Under the pieces are notes generated by a model that did not search any database, was not told the DNA's origin, and saw only the letters and a list, made by a program, of their open reading frames with translations. Below, one piece after another: positions 11,376 to 23,065 of a stretch of 64,000 nt of DNA. The stretch is from Poecilobothrus nobilitatus (lineage: Eukaryota > Arthropoda > Insecta > Diptera > Dolichopodidae): NCBI GenBank assembly GCA_947095535.1, contig OX352773.1, forward strand, positions 232,791,477 through 232,855,476, in the 5' to 3' direction. Position 1 is the first letter of the stretch. Each line of letters starts with the position of its first letter. The translations under genes and the position numbers were made by a program.

Positions 11376-13774
11376 AACCTAAAACAAATATATATATAGT
11401 TAGTGTTGTTAACTTACATATACATATGATCTGATGTTAGTAGAATGCCTTTTTAAATATATTATTATTAATAAACTTTTTTATCTTAAATTCTTTAAAA
11501 TTTAATTAATACGAAACTAAAATATATCCATATTCAATTCTAATACTTAAAATTTAAAATATACAAGATCATATTGTGAAAATGAAAATATGTAGGTATG
11601 TAAATGTTTGTTGGATTTTCATTTTCAAATCCATTGATAAGAAACATTAATTGAACCAGATAATGTTTGAGATAATAGAAATCAGTAATAGAAAATTTAA
11701 AAAAAAAATTTTGCATTAATAAAGAAAAATATTTATAGTAAAATATCACCTATAGAAAAATTATCTATAGAATAGTCTAATTATCTCTTATGATTCAAAA
11801 TCATTTTGTGGATTGTAAAATTCTGAGAATTCGATGTTTTAAATTGTAATAAATACAATATTCATGTAAATTAAAATTTCCCGTTTAAATTCAAAAATTG
11901 TATAAATCCTATAGTATAGGGCATTACTATTTACTGTTGCATTACTGTTGCATTACTGTTGCATTAAGAATATTACGTATCTATGTACCTATACACTATG
12001 TATTAAGAATATTATGTATATATGTACCTATACACTATGTATTCAACACAAATTTATAAATTTCAATATTTTGTTTAAAATCTTTAATTTAATCCTTAGG
12101 GAAATTCGACCATATTTTTATTTTTCAAAAACTTTTCACAACTCTGCACATATTTGAAAATTTTCCAGTTTTATACCATTAACTATTTTAAATGTGCAAC
12201 AATGAATAAATGAAAATTTCTTAAATAATATTGACTTTTAAAAGAAAAATAACAAAAAAAAAAAAATAAAAATAAATTAAAAAACTTTAAAATGGCAGGT
12301 TTTTAACTTCTGAATGAAGTGTAAAAATATACTAAAATATCTATTGTATAATAAAATGTGCACAGAACTCATTAAACTTCTTTTAAAATAATTGCGAGAA
12401 TAAAACTTGTAACAAAACTTAAAATTTGTATTAAAATAATTTCCAAAAAAAGTTGTATTTAGAGAATGTCTTATATAAAAATAGTTTTCAACTATAAAAA
12501 TAAAATAGTACATTAGTGATTTAAAAAAAAAAAAAAAAATAATAATAATAATCAAAATATGAAAGTAATAAAAATAAAGTTGTTTTCTTTTTCAAGTGTA
12601 AACATTTTTAACAAGAATTGAGGAAAGGATAGAGTTGGCCGTGTCTACACAAGGATATGTGGTGTTTCTATAAAACTAAAACATCTTTGAGAAAATTTAA
12701 GATATTACCTGACTTTTAAAAATTTAGTAGATATATTTATGTAAATTTTATTATGAAGTTGTATGACAGCTATTTGATCCCATTACATCAAACCACCCAA
12801 ACAAGAGTTCTTGCCATAAAACTTGATAATCTTTTACAAAATTTCAAATAACGTTTTTAAGTACAAAAATATGAGCATATAAATTTCGGTGCTACTCGAA
12901 TCTCTTGCCCTCTAGAACAACAACATTTTCTAGAGATTGTTGGCATAAAACTTAACTCTTTTTAAATTCATAATATATCTGACTTAATTAAAGTTATACT
13001 TATATAAAAAAAAGGAAATTTTATGACAGTTACTTAAACCTGTCAGCCGAACTTATTAAAGTTTAATATCAAAATTGGCGTTTACATAAAAATGAATTTT
13101 CAGAATCATATCTACATTATTATTTAAGTTATCGTGTGGACGGACACAATATATCACAAATGTTATGTTAAATCTATTATACTCTTGAACTATAATGTTA
13201 TAGGTACTGTACATAGGGTATAATAGTATACTGCACTTTTTCGTTTTATTAATGACTCGTAAACCGATAACAGAAGAAGAAATATAAAAGTATGTACATT
13301 AAATTTGGTTGACAATATACTGAATGATTTTGAGGTTCCCATTAGAGTAAAGGATTACGTATAAATTATATATCTATATTTAGTACCTATGTATATTTAA
13401 ATTTTTTTCTTTTTCTTTTTAGATTGTAACAAAAGCTTGCGAATGAAAATGAATGTTTTTTTGAACAAAATTTATTAACAAAATAAAAATATGTCATAAA
13501 GAAAAACTTGTAAATTTCTTCTTAAACTTCTAAATTATTCTTTTAAAATCGAAAATGTAAAAAATTTCTAATCATTTTAAACTTTTGCAGTTCACATTTT
13601 TTTTTTTAAACAATTATTATTAACATTGTTTGTAAATGGAAACTTGTTGGGAAATCTTAGTAATATTCTTAATAAATGGGAGTTATTAACAAATACAGAC
13701 ATTAGATTTTTTTAGACAGACAGACAAATTTGACATTAGATTTTTTTCCAATATTATTATAGATTATGTTCAGT
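11376..13774. other. AT-rich DNA with small tandem repeats
   Basis: No gene recognised. The 12277-12555 minus frame is Phe/Tyr/Asn-rich and starts in poly-A. Tandem repeats at 11931-12040 are listed separately. A GACATTAGATTTTTT word is duplicated near 13700-13745. Confidence 0.55.
11931..12040 (+). repeat. Nested tandem repeats (11 bp x3, 39 bp x2)
   Basis: The 11-mer ATTACTGTTGC occurs about three times in tandem up to 11965. Two 39-bp units follow directly (11963-12001 and 12002-12040), each starting ATTAAGAATATTA and ending CCTATACACTATGT, with about two differences. The near identity suggests recent slippage or unequal exchange. Confidence 0.85.
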
Positions 13775-13789
13775 ATGTCCAGTATATGA

Positions 13790-14625
13790 ATTTTGGTATG
13801 GTGTTTATAACCACCAAAAGGAAGCGAGTTAGATATGGACGTATATACTAAATATTCTGAATCAGGATCTCCTCCTGAGTCGATTTAACGATGTCCGTCC
13901 GTTAGCATGATAACTCAAAAACTTGAAAGGTATCATAATGAAATTTATATAGAAAGTTACTAATTGCGAAAGGAAGGCGGAGTTAGAATCTGGACAAAAT
14001 CGGTCCATAGGTTCGGATTTTGGAATTTGGAATTTTTGGAAGCTTTTGGATCATTCGGAGATTACGGTGCAAATGAGATTATCTGCAAGACCAACAAAGA
14101 TTTTTAGAACCTTTATATTTGGTAGAAGGGTATTCTGGTTATTCCTTTTCTTTAAAATTGAAACCTGACATTTGAAATGATTTGGACCATGCTTTCGGAT
14201 TTTGGAAATTTCCGAATTAGCCAAAGAGCGAACGAGCATACCTCCAAAACCAAAAAGATAGGACCTTTAAAATTGGTACAAGTAGTGTTCTGTAATGTTT
14301 CCACTATGTCCCTGGGATGGATTTGATGAATTGGATTCAGGCAATCCAGGTACCTGACACACGCCTCCCAAGGCCTAACAAGTATATATATCTTCGAAAT
14401 TAATAAAGATAGAAACTTTGAATTTTGTACAAGGGTGTTACAGGATGTTTGTTTTACGTTTCTGAAATTCGAGTTGAATAAGAAAGAAAAAGGAAGCGGT
14501 TCAAGCAGCTGTCAAAAACTTATGGATTTTTAATGTAATTGGAATTTTTCAGGTGTAGGGTATTCATAAATCCGTTGCATCGGTTTACTGTTACATTTAC
14601 TTGTTTGTTTTTTTAATTTGGTGTT
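13790..14625 (+). repeat. Repeat B (GTCCGTCC family), copy 1
   Basis: It contains AACCACCAAAAGGAAGCG and GTTAGATATGGACGTATA, then ATTCTGAATCAGGAT...GAGTCGATTTAACGATGTCC with GTCCGTCC. Further on come TCGAAATTAATAAAGATAGA, ACTTATGGATTTTTAAT and GGTGTAGGGTATTCATAAAT...TGTTACATTTACTTG. The reverse complement of 60890-61500 carries the same blocks in the same order, with a different middle. Dipteran transposons often carry a closely similar noncoding GAGTCGAT...CCATGTCCGTC sequence, which suggests a noncoding part of a larger element. No coding frame was seen; the 14051-14239 minus frame is a translation of the repeat. Confidence 0.7.
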
Positions 14626-14664
14626 TCTTCATATACTTAAACATATTCATAGAGACTATTTTAA

Positions 14665-15259
14665 CCCTTCAGTATTCGCGTAAGGATCTTTTCGCCTCAA
14701 ATCTATTTTATAAGCCAATACCTTTTTTTCTTTAAACATGATGCTCTTCATTTTTCAAGTAGCTGAGTTTTAATATTACCTGAAACAATAACTGTCATTC
14801 TTTCGTTGATTTTTTGAAAACTTTATTCATATTTGCAATATGAAAAACCAGTCTGGATCATTTAATTTACAATTTCCTAAAAGCTTTATTTGCTTTTATT
14901 TTGAAGTTTTTGAAAATTGTTCTAAAAACTTTGTATAGAAGAAATTTTTATTATCAAATTTTACATAAGACTGTAAAGTTTCATGAATTTTGGTGTTCTT
15001 TTGATGCACTTACAATAAAGAATGCCAAAAATGCCAAGTAGAAGTAGGTCATATAAAATATTTTATGAATGTTTTTATTTCGATATTTTTTTTAAATTGT
15101 TTTTTTTTTTTTTAAATAAATTTAATTAAGGATAATATGTAAATGTTTAAAAAAACTGTAAAAAAACTACCTATCTAAAAAAAAATAAAATATTCAGATG
15201 ACATCTTATATTATTAACGCACATTTATGAACTTAAAAATATTGCGAAGTACTAAAGGG
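14665..15259 (+). mobile_element. piggyBac-type MITE, copy 1 (595 bp, TTAA-flanked)
   Basis: TTAA flanks both sides (14661-14664 and 15260-15263). Inverted ends start CCCTTCAGTATTCGC on the left and, on the opposite strand, CCCTTTAGTACTTCGC on the right. A TTAA duplication with CCY ends is the hallmark of piggyBac elements. The interior has no coding frame and is homologous throughout to 62069-62684, including ATGCTCTTCATTTT, GAGTTTTAATATT, AATAACTGTCATT, ATTTTTTGAAAACTTTATT, AAATTTTACATAAGA and TATATTATTAACGCA. Mobility would have depended on a piggyBac transposase supplied in trans. Confidence 0.85.
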
Positions 15260-15263
15260 TTAA

Positions 15264-18000
15264 TAAGCTTACTTTTAAAACATTTGCCTTCTTAAAAATT
15301 CTCTAATTCTTGAGATATTTGTAATCTATTTAAATTAACCTTTGCATATAAATAAGATTTATTATACTGTAAATTCTTCAAATTTAAAAATTAAATAGAA
15401 TAGGCAGACAGAAACGGCCAGTTCACGTGGTTTGCCAATATCTGATTCTGGAGCCCAAAAGAAGAACTTTGGGAGAGGACTATTGGGAAGATCTGTTTGA
15501 AGTGCGGGCGCTTGACCAGGGAATTATCCCCCCTCCCTCCTCCAACAAACAGCAACAAATCAACATTGTTATTTTTATCTTTATATCTCAAATTCTTAGT
15601 GTTGATAAGTGAATAACTTAACCTGGATATTATACATAATATAACTACATATAGTCCATACATTAGTAAATACTTAAACATATTATGTATTCCAACATAT
15701 TCCAATATTGTTAAAATAACTGTAGATAAACGTGAACATTTTTCTAATAAAATTTTTCTTTTTTTTCTGCGGTTTAACAACTATACTTAAACAAAATAAT
15801 ATGCTTTGTTTTTTTTTTTATTTAACTATTCTACCGCAGGTGTAAAAACTTTTTCAATAAACATTGACTTTTTTTATTATTTCTGAATAAAGTTTAAAAA
15901 AAAATAAAGTAAAACACCAAAAGTTGGTGGGAAAATAGCAGCGAATAAATACTAACTTCAGAAAATAAATTTTACATTTATTTCTTGACATTTGAGCGCC
16001 TTTATAAACGAAATAGAAAAATTGAAAAGAGTTAAAATAAAAACTAGGGGTAAAATCATAAGAAAAAAATTGGAAAAATATAAAATTACCATTTTACCAG
16101 AGATAAATGTGATTAAAAACTTCATTAAACAATTTAAATTGATTTGTTTTGAAAATTTTATATAAAAAAAAAAAATAAACAGAATTGTTTAGAATAATTA
16201 GTTGAACCGGAAAATGTTTGGGAGAAAAAACTTTTTCCTAAAATTATTTTGAAATTAATTAATTATTATTCAATAGATATTTAAAAAAAAAAACTAATTA
16301 CACTTTATGCTAATAAAAATTTATTTGGCGAAGCTTTGAAGATTGTAGTACCCACTATTTAAAATTCTTTATTGTTAAAGTATTTAAAAAGAATAATTAG
16401 GAGGGATTTTAAAAATTGGTTTCAAAATCAAAGTTTCAATAATTTGTTGGGAGAAAATTTAAGGTGAGAACATCCACTAATTTAAATATTTGGTATTAGA
16501 ATTATTTTAAACGCTTTAATATTGAAATATTAAAAAAAGGAAATATTTAGGATTAGGAGGAATTTTAGAGATAAATTTGGATTGTAGAGTTAAAATTAGG
16601 GTTATACATTTTTTCCAGATGTAAAATCCCAACTTTTCAAAATTCAAATCACAAGCGGGGGGTTTTGATTTTGTTAGTTGAATTTAGATTTTGTTGATTG
16701 GGATTTTACAGGAAGTCAAATAAATATAGTGTTTTTTAAAACACGAGATTTTGTAACATGAAATTTTAAGTAGTGAGATTTTTAAACGCCAGATTTTGTA
16801 GCCAAGTTAATTTATTTATTTGGCACGTAATATAATATTAAAAGTATAAGGTAGTAGTAGAATTTGTAGACACTATTAAATTATACATTTAACATAATAT
16901 TAATTTCAAATCCAATGTGTTAATTTTGATTAGTTCTACAGATACTACATAAAACGGATCTTATTATTTTGAAGACAAGTGTTATTATCTTTCGCTTGAA
17001 CTTCAATTAAAAGGAATTAAATATACTAATTTAAAATATCTTTTTTAGTAATTTCACTTTCTATAAAAAATGTTTGCGACCATTAATAGTACTATATTGA
17101 TCTAAATTTCGAATACAAATTCTTGTTGCTGGATTGAAAATAAAATAATGAGGTTGTCAAATTTTAAGTATTTGGTTTTTAATGGTAAGTTCACAAGAGA
17201 TGCATGCATCCAGATGCAAAAATTATTCCGGTTACATTTACATTTCGTGTACTCTTTGGTAATATTAACGAATATTTTGCATCCGTTATGCATCCATTTG
17301 TTCATGAGATGCAAAACTGCCACATTTTTATTTTGAAAATTTTATTTGAAAGTACCTGGTAGGCTAGTATGTGTGTATTGTTTGATGAAAAAAATTTTTA
17401 TTTACCAAATACAAAACACCAGAGAAAATTGTTATTTTATGTAGATAAGAAAAAATTTTAGTAAATAAATTATTTATTATAATATTAACTGCAAATTAAT
17501 ATTTTACCTTTTTATTATATCCATCTTCAAAATAAATTAAAATATTTAAAATTTAAAATTTTTGACGTTTGATTTACGTTTGTATTTGTTGTTAAAACAA
17601 ATTTACATCTTGTATGTTTCTTATAGACGATGTAAAAAATTTTGCATCTAAAATTTTGCAGAGCGAAAGGGAGAGCATGTCATGAATACAATATATATTT
17701 TTAATCAATCAAAAGTTTGCATCCGGATGCATGCATCCCATATGAACTTAACCTTAATAATGATTAATCTGAAATAATCTTTATTTTAAGTTGATCATTT
17801 TTTTTTTTTTTGATATACTTGAAATTTTACATAAACGGTACTTACAAAATGTTAAGAAAATTTTTATTTTATAAAAATTTATAGAATAATTATTTTGACC
17901 TTTACGCCAAAAGTCATGTTCTATAAAAATATAGGTGATGTCACTAGGTACTATATAAAATTTCAAGGCAATCAGACAATCAGACAATCAATAACTTTAT
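15264..18000. other. AT-rich DNA; one GC-richer patch
   Basis: Apart from 15401-15545 (listed separately), no gene was recognised. Diverged blocks resembling the GTTGGTTACAAAATCAGG repeat lie near 16395-16440 and 16555-16600. GCATCCRGATGC-type words (TGCATCCAGATGCAAAA, TGCATCCGGATGCATGCATCC) near 17205 and 17716 could be the ends of a short diverged element. Confidence 0.4.
15401..15545. other. GC-richer patch of unknown origin
   Basis: About 145 bp of nearly balanced composition within AT-rich DNA, ending in a C-rich run (TTATCCCCCCTCCCTCC). Both strands are open: plus from 15427 (contains TLGEDYWEDLFEVRALDQG) and minus to 15391 (contains LVKRPHFKQIFPIVLSQSSS). Neither matches a family I can name. 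It could be a transposon fragment, part of a degraded gene or an exon; nothing in the flanks decides. Confidence 0.35.
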
Positions 18001-19090
18001 ATTTCTAATATTTTAACATTTATATTGTGATTCACATACCTACACTATAAATATTTTGATCCACATGAAAATTTGAACCTTATAAATTTATTTAATAGAT
18101 TAAATAAAAATTTTTTAAATTAATATTATTCTTCAGTTATAACCTAATTTAAATCCATAATTTATACAATATTGTATTTAATAATATCTCTACATATTTA
18201 TATTTTAAAATCCTAAAAATAGATTTAATTTATTATCTTTAATCATTTTCAAAAAAAAAAAACGAAAAAATTCTTTTTCTCTTAAAAATTTTATTTTTTG
18301 ACAGATCATCATTTTGTATCTTCCAGTGTAATAATCAGTATATGTATACGTACCTACTGATATAAATCAATCATAAACTAAAAATTCTTACCCCTATAAA
18401 AAAAAATAAATAAATAGCTATAGGTACGCACATTAAAAAATTTTAATATAAATGAAAGACAACCCTTATTAAAGCAAAAATAAATACACATAAACCCAAA
18501 AAAAAAAAAAAAAAGAGCAGAAAAAAACCAAGTGTGAATGTTCTTTAGTAATTTTAATTTGTACAAAAATACAATATAATTATATATTCAAAAATTAATT
18601 AATTATAATGTGTTTTTTTTTTTTTTATTTGTTTTTTTTTTTTTTTATTATATAATAACTCATAACTTCTGACATTTTTTATATTGAAATTAAAGAATTG
18701 TACATAAGTAAGCATAAATTAGTTATAATATTAACAAAATTTACTAATCAACATTTTTTGCTTTTTTTTTTTTGTTTTTTTTTTTTTTATTTTTCGTTTA
18801 TCACTATTATACTGTTACGCTTTTTAATAATCACTCAAGACAAAACAAAAATGTTATTATACGGTTTGTCTCTGTGTGCATATATATAATAATTATTAAT
18901 TTATATTATACACTTCCATAATATCCTTATTAAAATGATACTTAATTTATAAATAATGACACTTTAATATAAACAGTTAAGTAAAAACGCGGTCGTATTT
19001 AAATGAACCGTAACCATAAAAAAAGAAAATCAAAAAAAAAAAAAAAAAAGAAAAAATAATAAAAATGTATGTAAATAATTATAATTTAGT

Positions 19091-19136
19091 CATTCATTCA
19101 TTTTATTCATTCATTCCACTCATTCATTCATTCATT
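19091..19136 (+). repeat. Interrupted (CATT)n microsatellite
   Basis: Repeated CATT/ATTC units with a few interruptions; a CAT trinucleotide run follows 35 bp later. Confidence 0.9.
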
Positions 19137-19170
19137 GCTTCATTCCTTAATTTTTTGACTCCTTGTTTAT

Positions 19171-19200
19171 CATCATCATCATCATCATTATCATAATCAT
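19171..19200 (+). repeat. (CAT)n microsatellite
   Basis: Six perfect CAT units, then CATTATCATAATCAT. Confidence 0.9.
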
Positions 19201-22200
19201 TCTTTTGTTGGTAAAATTATTCATTCATACTTCATTTTGTAACCTTTTGCCAGTTAACAAATTGCTATATTATATACAAATTATATAAATATTAATACCT
19301 AAATATACATTATATTAATATATACATACATATTTATATATATATCACATTATTATTATTTTGTTTTACATTATAAACACTATAATATTATTATCAACAT
19401 GCATTTCTGGTACTGGTAACTTTTCGAAAAAAATTAAAAGAGAGTGAGAAAATGAAAATTTTATTTATTCATATATGAATAATACATTTTTTTTTTTTTT
19501 TTTTTTGTTATTTTATCTCTTTTTTTCTTTTAACCAGTTTTATTTTGTTTGTTGTTGTTGTTCAATTTATAATAATTTATGCATATTCCATAGTCTACAT
19601 TTAATATACATATTATATATAACTGTAATTATTTATGAATATGTAAATATATACATATTATTATTATATTTTATATATATATATAATGTATACATATAAT
19701 TTTATTTTAAATACATATTATATAGCTGCTTTACATAAATATAATATGGCATAATATTATTTATTATTACATATGAATTTATTTAGCAATTTGCTTCTCA
19801 ATTAACCATAAAAGGACATTCAAAACACAAAAAAAAAAAAAAAATTCTAAAAAGGATAATAATATTTTGTGCATATTTATTTCTAAGCAAAATGTAAAAA
19901 TAAAAATGCAATTAGTTTATTTAATATTTTATCCTTTTTTTTTTTGTTTAGAGATAAGAACAGCTGTAAAATGTAAACTGTAAACTGCAAAAGTTAAATA
20001 TTCATTCTCTTTGTATAGTAAAAATAAAGGGAAATTTTTTTCTCTTAATTTTATCGTATAGAGATTTTGTTTTTTAAATTTACGATATTAAAAATTTTTA
20101 TATATTTTTTTTTTTTGTTGTATAACTGTCGTTAATTTTCAAGAGATTTAAAGAGAGAATAATAATCTTAAACATTTTTGTAACACTGTAAATAAAGGAC
20201 TCCTACTATCGCAATAATTTTGAAAGAATATTCTGTCATAAGATAAGGATAAAATCTATTTTTTCAGATTGATAAAATATGAATCATACCAAATAATATT
20301 TCGTTATTTCTCTTTAATTTTTATTTTTTTTTTATTATTTAATAGTTAAAATTCCTCATAATATGTTTTTTTTTAGGTAATGATACTTTTTGTCTATTAT
20401 GGTTAATTTTATTTGAATGAAATTATCACTCAAGAGAAAAATATTAAAAATAATTTAAGATTAAAGATTTAAATTGGCAAAAATTTGAAATATATTAAAA
20501 TATATATTATGTATGTACATAATATGTTTTATGCCTTAAATATTTGTTTGATTTGATGTAAGATTATTTTAATTTAGTTTAATATAAGATCAAAGTAAAG
20601 AAGGTAATATATATTATTTAACAAAAAATGTGTGAAAATCAACTAAATGCTATTAAGGGCCAAAAAAATATAACTACTAATGTTATAATAAACATTTAAA
20701 TTATAGTGATTATTGACAATTAATACTATTATAAGGTTTTAAATGTTATTATAGCTTCGCTTAATTAGCTTCTTTTTTTTTTTTTTGTTATATTCATTTT
20801 ATGTTTCATATTAAAAATACCTCCCACTTTATTATACATATTCCGAAACTTTTAACTTTTTTGCTTTCAACTAGGAAAATAAAAATAATTTTCTCTTAAA
20901 ATGTTACCTAACTATAACATTTTATGTTCATATTATTAAATTAATATCATTATCATATATTATTTATTTAACATCATAAATGTTAAGATAGGTAAGTGAA
21001 GTGCTCTATTTAGATTGATTCTGTTATAAGAAAATTGGGTCAATTTTGTTAGTAATAATGCAGGTTACAGTACATATTCTAAATGTTTATTAATAATCAG
21101 CTGATATAACATAAAATCTGAATAAATGAGAAAAAAAAAACTCTCTTAAACTTGGTAAAATCCTTAAAATTATACATACATTATTATTTTATTTGTAAAT
21201 TTAAACATTTATTCTAATAATTCTCAATATATATTACCGTTAATTCTGATATATACCGTTATTCTAAAATTTTATATTAACATTATTTCGTAAATAAGAT
21301 TTTTGTAATGATGTTTCTTTACTAAAACAAATTTAAGAGAAAATTTTTTCTTTTTATAATAATAATGTTTCATTTTTCATTCTGTTTCATTTTATTAAAA
21401 TATTATTTCTCTATCAGTATTTTATTTCATTTCCAAATTTTTTTTTTTTTCATTTTGTGATAAGAATAATAATCATAAGAATCATCTTAACATTGATTTT
21501 ATATTCTATCTCATGGAATTCTTATTGGGTATACATAAAATTATATTGAAAATCTAGGCAAAAGAAAAACTCAAAAATTTATAATCAATTTTAGTTATAA
21601 GACAACCGCGAAAATGTTTAGAACATGTACCGGTTTTCGTTTGATATAATATAAAAAAAAAAACAAAAAACAAGAAAAAATATATATAATAAAAATTATA
21701 AATAAAAAAAATAATTATTTTTAACAATAATACTTTGAATTAAGTGGTATTTAATAGAAAGAATATTTTTAAAATAAAGTTTTTTAAATTTTTATTTATT
21801 ATTTACTTATTTGCAAAATTATAAAAAAAAAAAAACAAAAAGGATAAAAAGTTAGTAAAATGATTAAAAAATAAATTATTAACAAAAGTGTAGGTATATA
21901 TTAAGAATGTAAAAAAAAAAAAAACATAATTTGTTTATAAAAGGAAACGAAAAATTCTATTTCATTTCCGGGCCAAATGGAATACGTCTAAAAAAATGTT
22001 ATATACTCGTATTTATATTAAATAAAATTGTCGTCAAATACAATTTATACAATTTATTATAAAATTTAATATAATAAAAATGTAAAAAAAAAAATTTTTA
22101 TTTATATCAAAATAATTTTAAAAATATTAAAAAAAAAAAAATATTCATACCTATTACGAAATATTTTAAATATTATATTAATAGAATGTGTTATATTCGT

Positions 22201-23037
22201 AGAAGTTCGTTTTTTAGTCTATGATATGTAACTCTCTATTAGATAATTGTTAATTTTTATTAAAATAAATAATAGATTTGCGTAATTAAATACCAAAAAA
22301 AAAAAAAAAATTCTCGAAATAAAATAAAGTTTTAATAGTTATTTTATATATATGCAATAAAATATATATAATATTAAAAGGTATTTATTAATAAATATAT
22401 TAATACAAAAAAATTTTAAATATATAGCTATTATTTTATTTCAAAGTGCGTTTTTTTTATGTGTTCACAAAATAATAAAAATTTTATTATAATGAAAATT
22501 TTATGTGCACACAAATAATTTATGAGAAAAATAATAAATTATTAATAATAATTATCAATTTTTTTTTTTTTTTTTTTGAAATGATAAACAAAAATATTAA
22601 ACATATAATTAAATGGTAATTTTAAATCAAAAAAATAATTGATAAGAGTTTTTTTTTTTTAAATACATTATTTAATTTAAATTAATTATGTTATTCTTTT
22701 TTTTTTTTTGGTGAAAATTGATTGTTTTTCATTTCTCATTTATATAATAATATATATATATAGATATATACATATAGTTAATAAAAATTAAATATAATTG
22801 ATTTGTATTCGACCTAATTTAATTTAATTAATATAAATTATAAATTGTATATGATATTATGAAATAATTAATGAAAAATGCTAATTTTATAATAATTAAT
22901 ATACATTAATATTTTTTTTTAATTTAGTAAATACCCAATTAGTATAATATTAATTTGTTTTATTTTATTTCTACTGCACCTTAAAGTTTAAATATGGTTA
23001 ATTATGTCCAAATTAATAATGATTGATTGAGCGAAAA

Positions 23038-23065
23038 AAATAAATAAATAAATAAATAAATAAAT
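23038..23065 (+). repeat. (AAAT)n microsatellite
   Basis: Seven AAAT units in tandem. A similar AAAT run occurs near 26180-26200. Confidence 0.9.

Noticed and set aside
8575..12845. Similarity between 8575-8625 and 12812-12845
   Set aside because: Only about 30 bp of AT-rich resemblance; could be chance.
15391..15780. 129-codon minus-strand open frame, the longest in the window
   Set aside because: Only the part over the GC-richer patch looks protein-like; the rest is AT noise and no family is recognised. Kept as a finding, not a gene.
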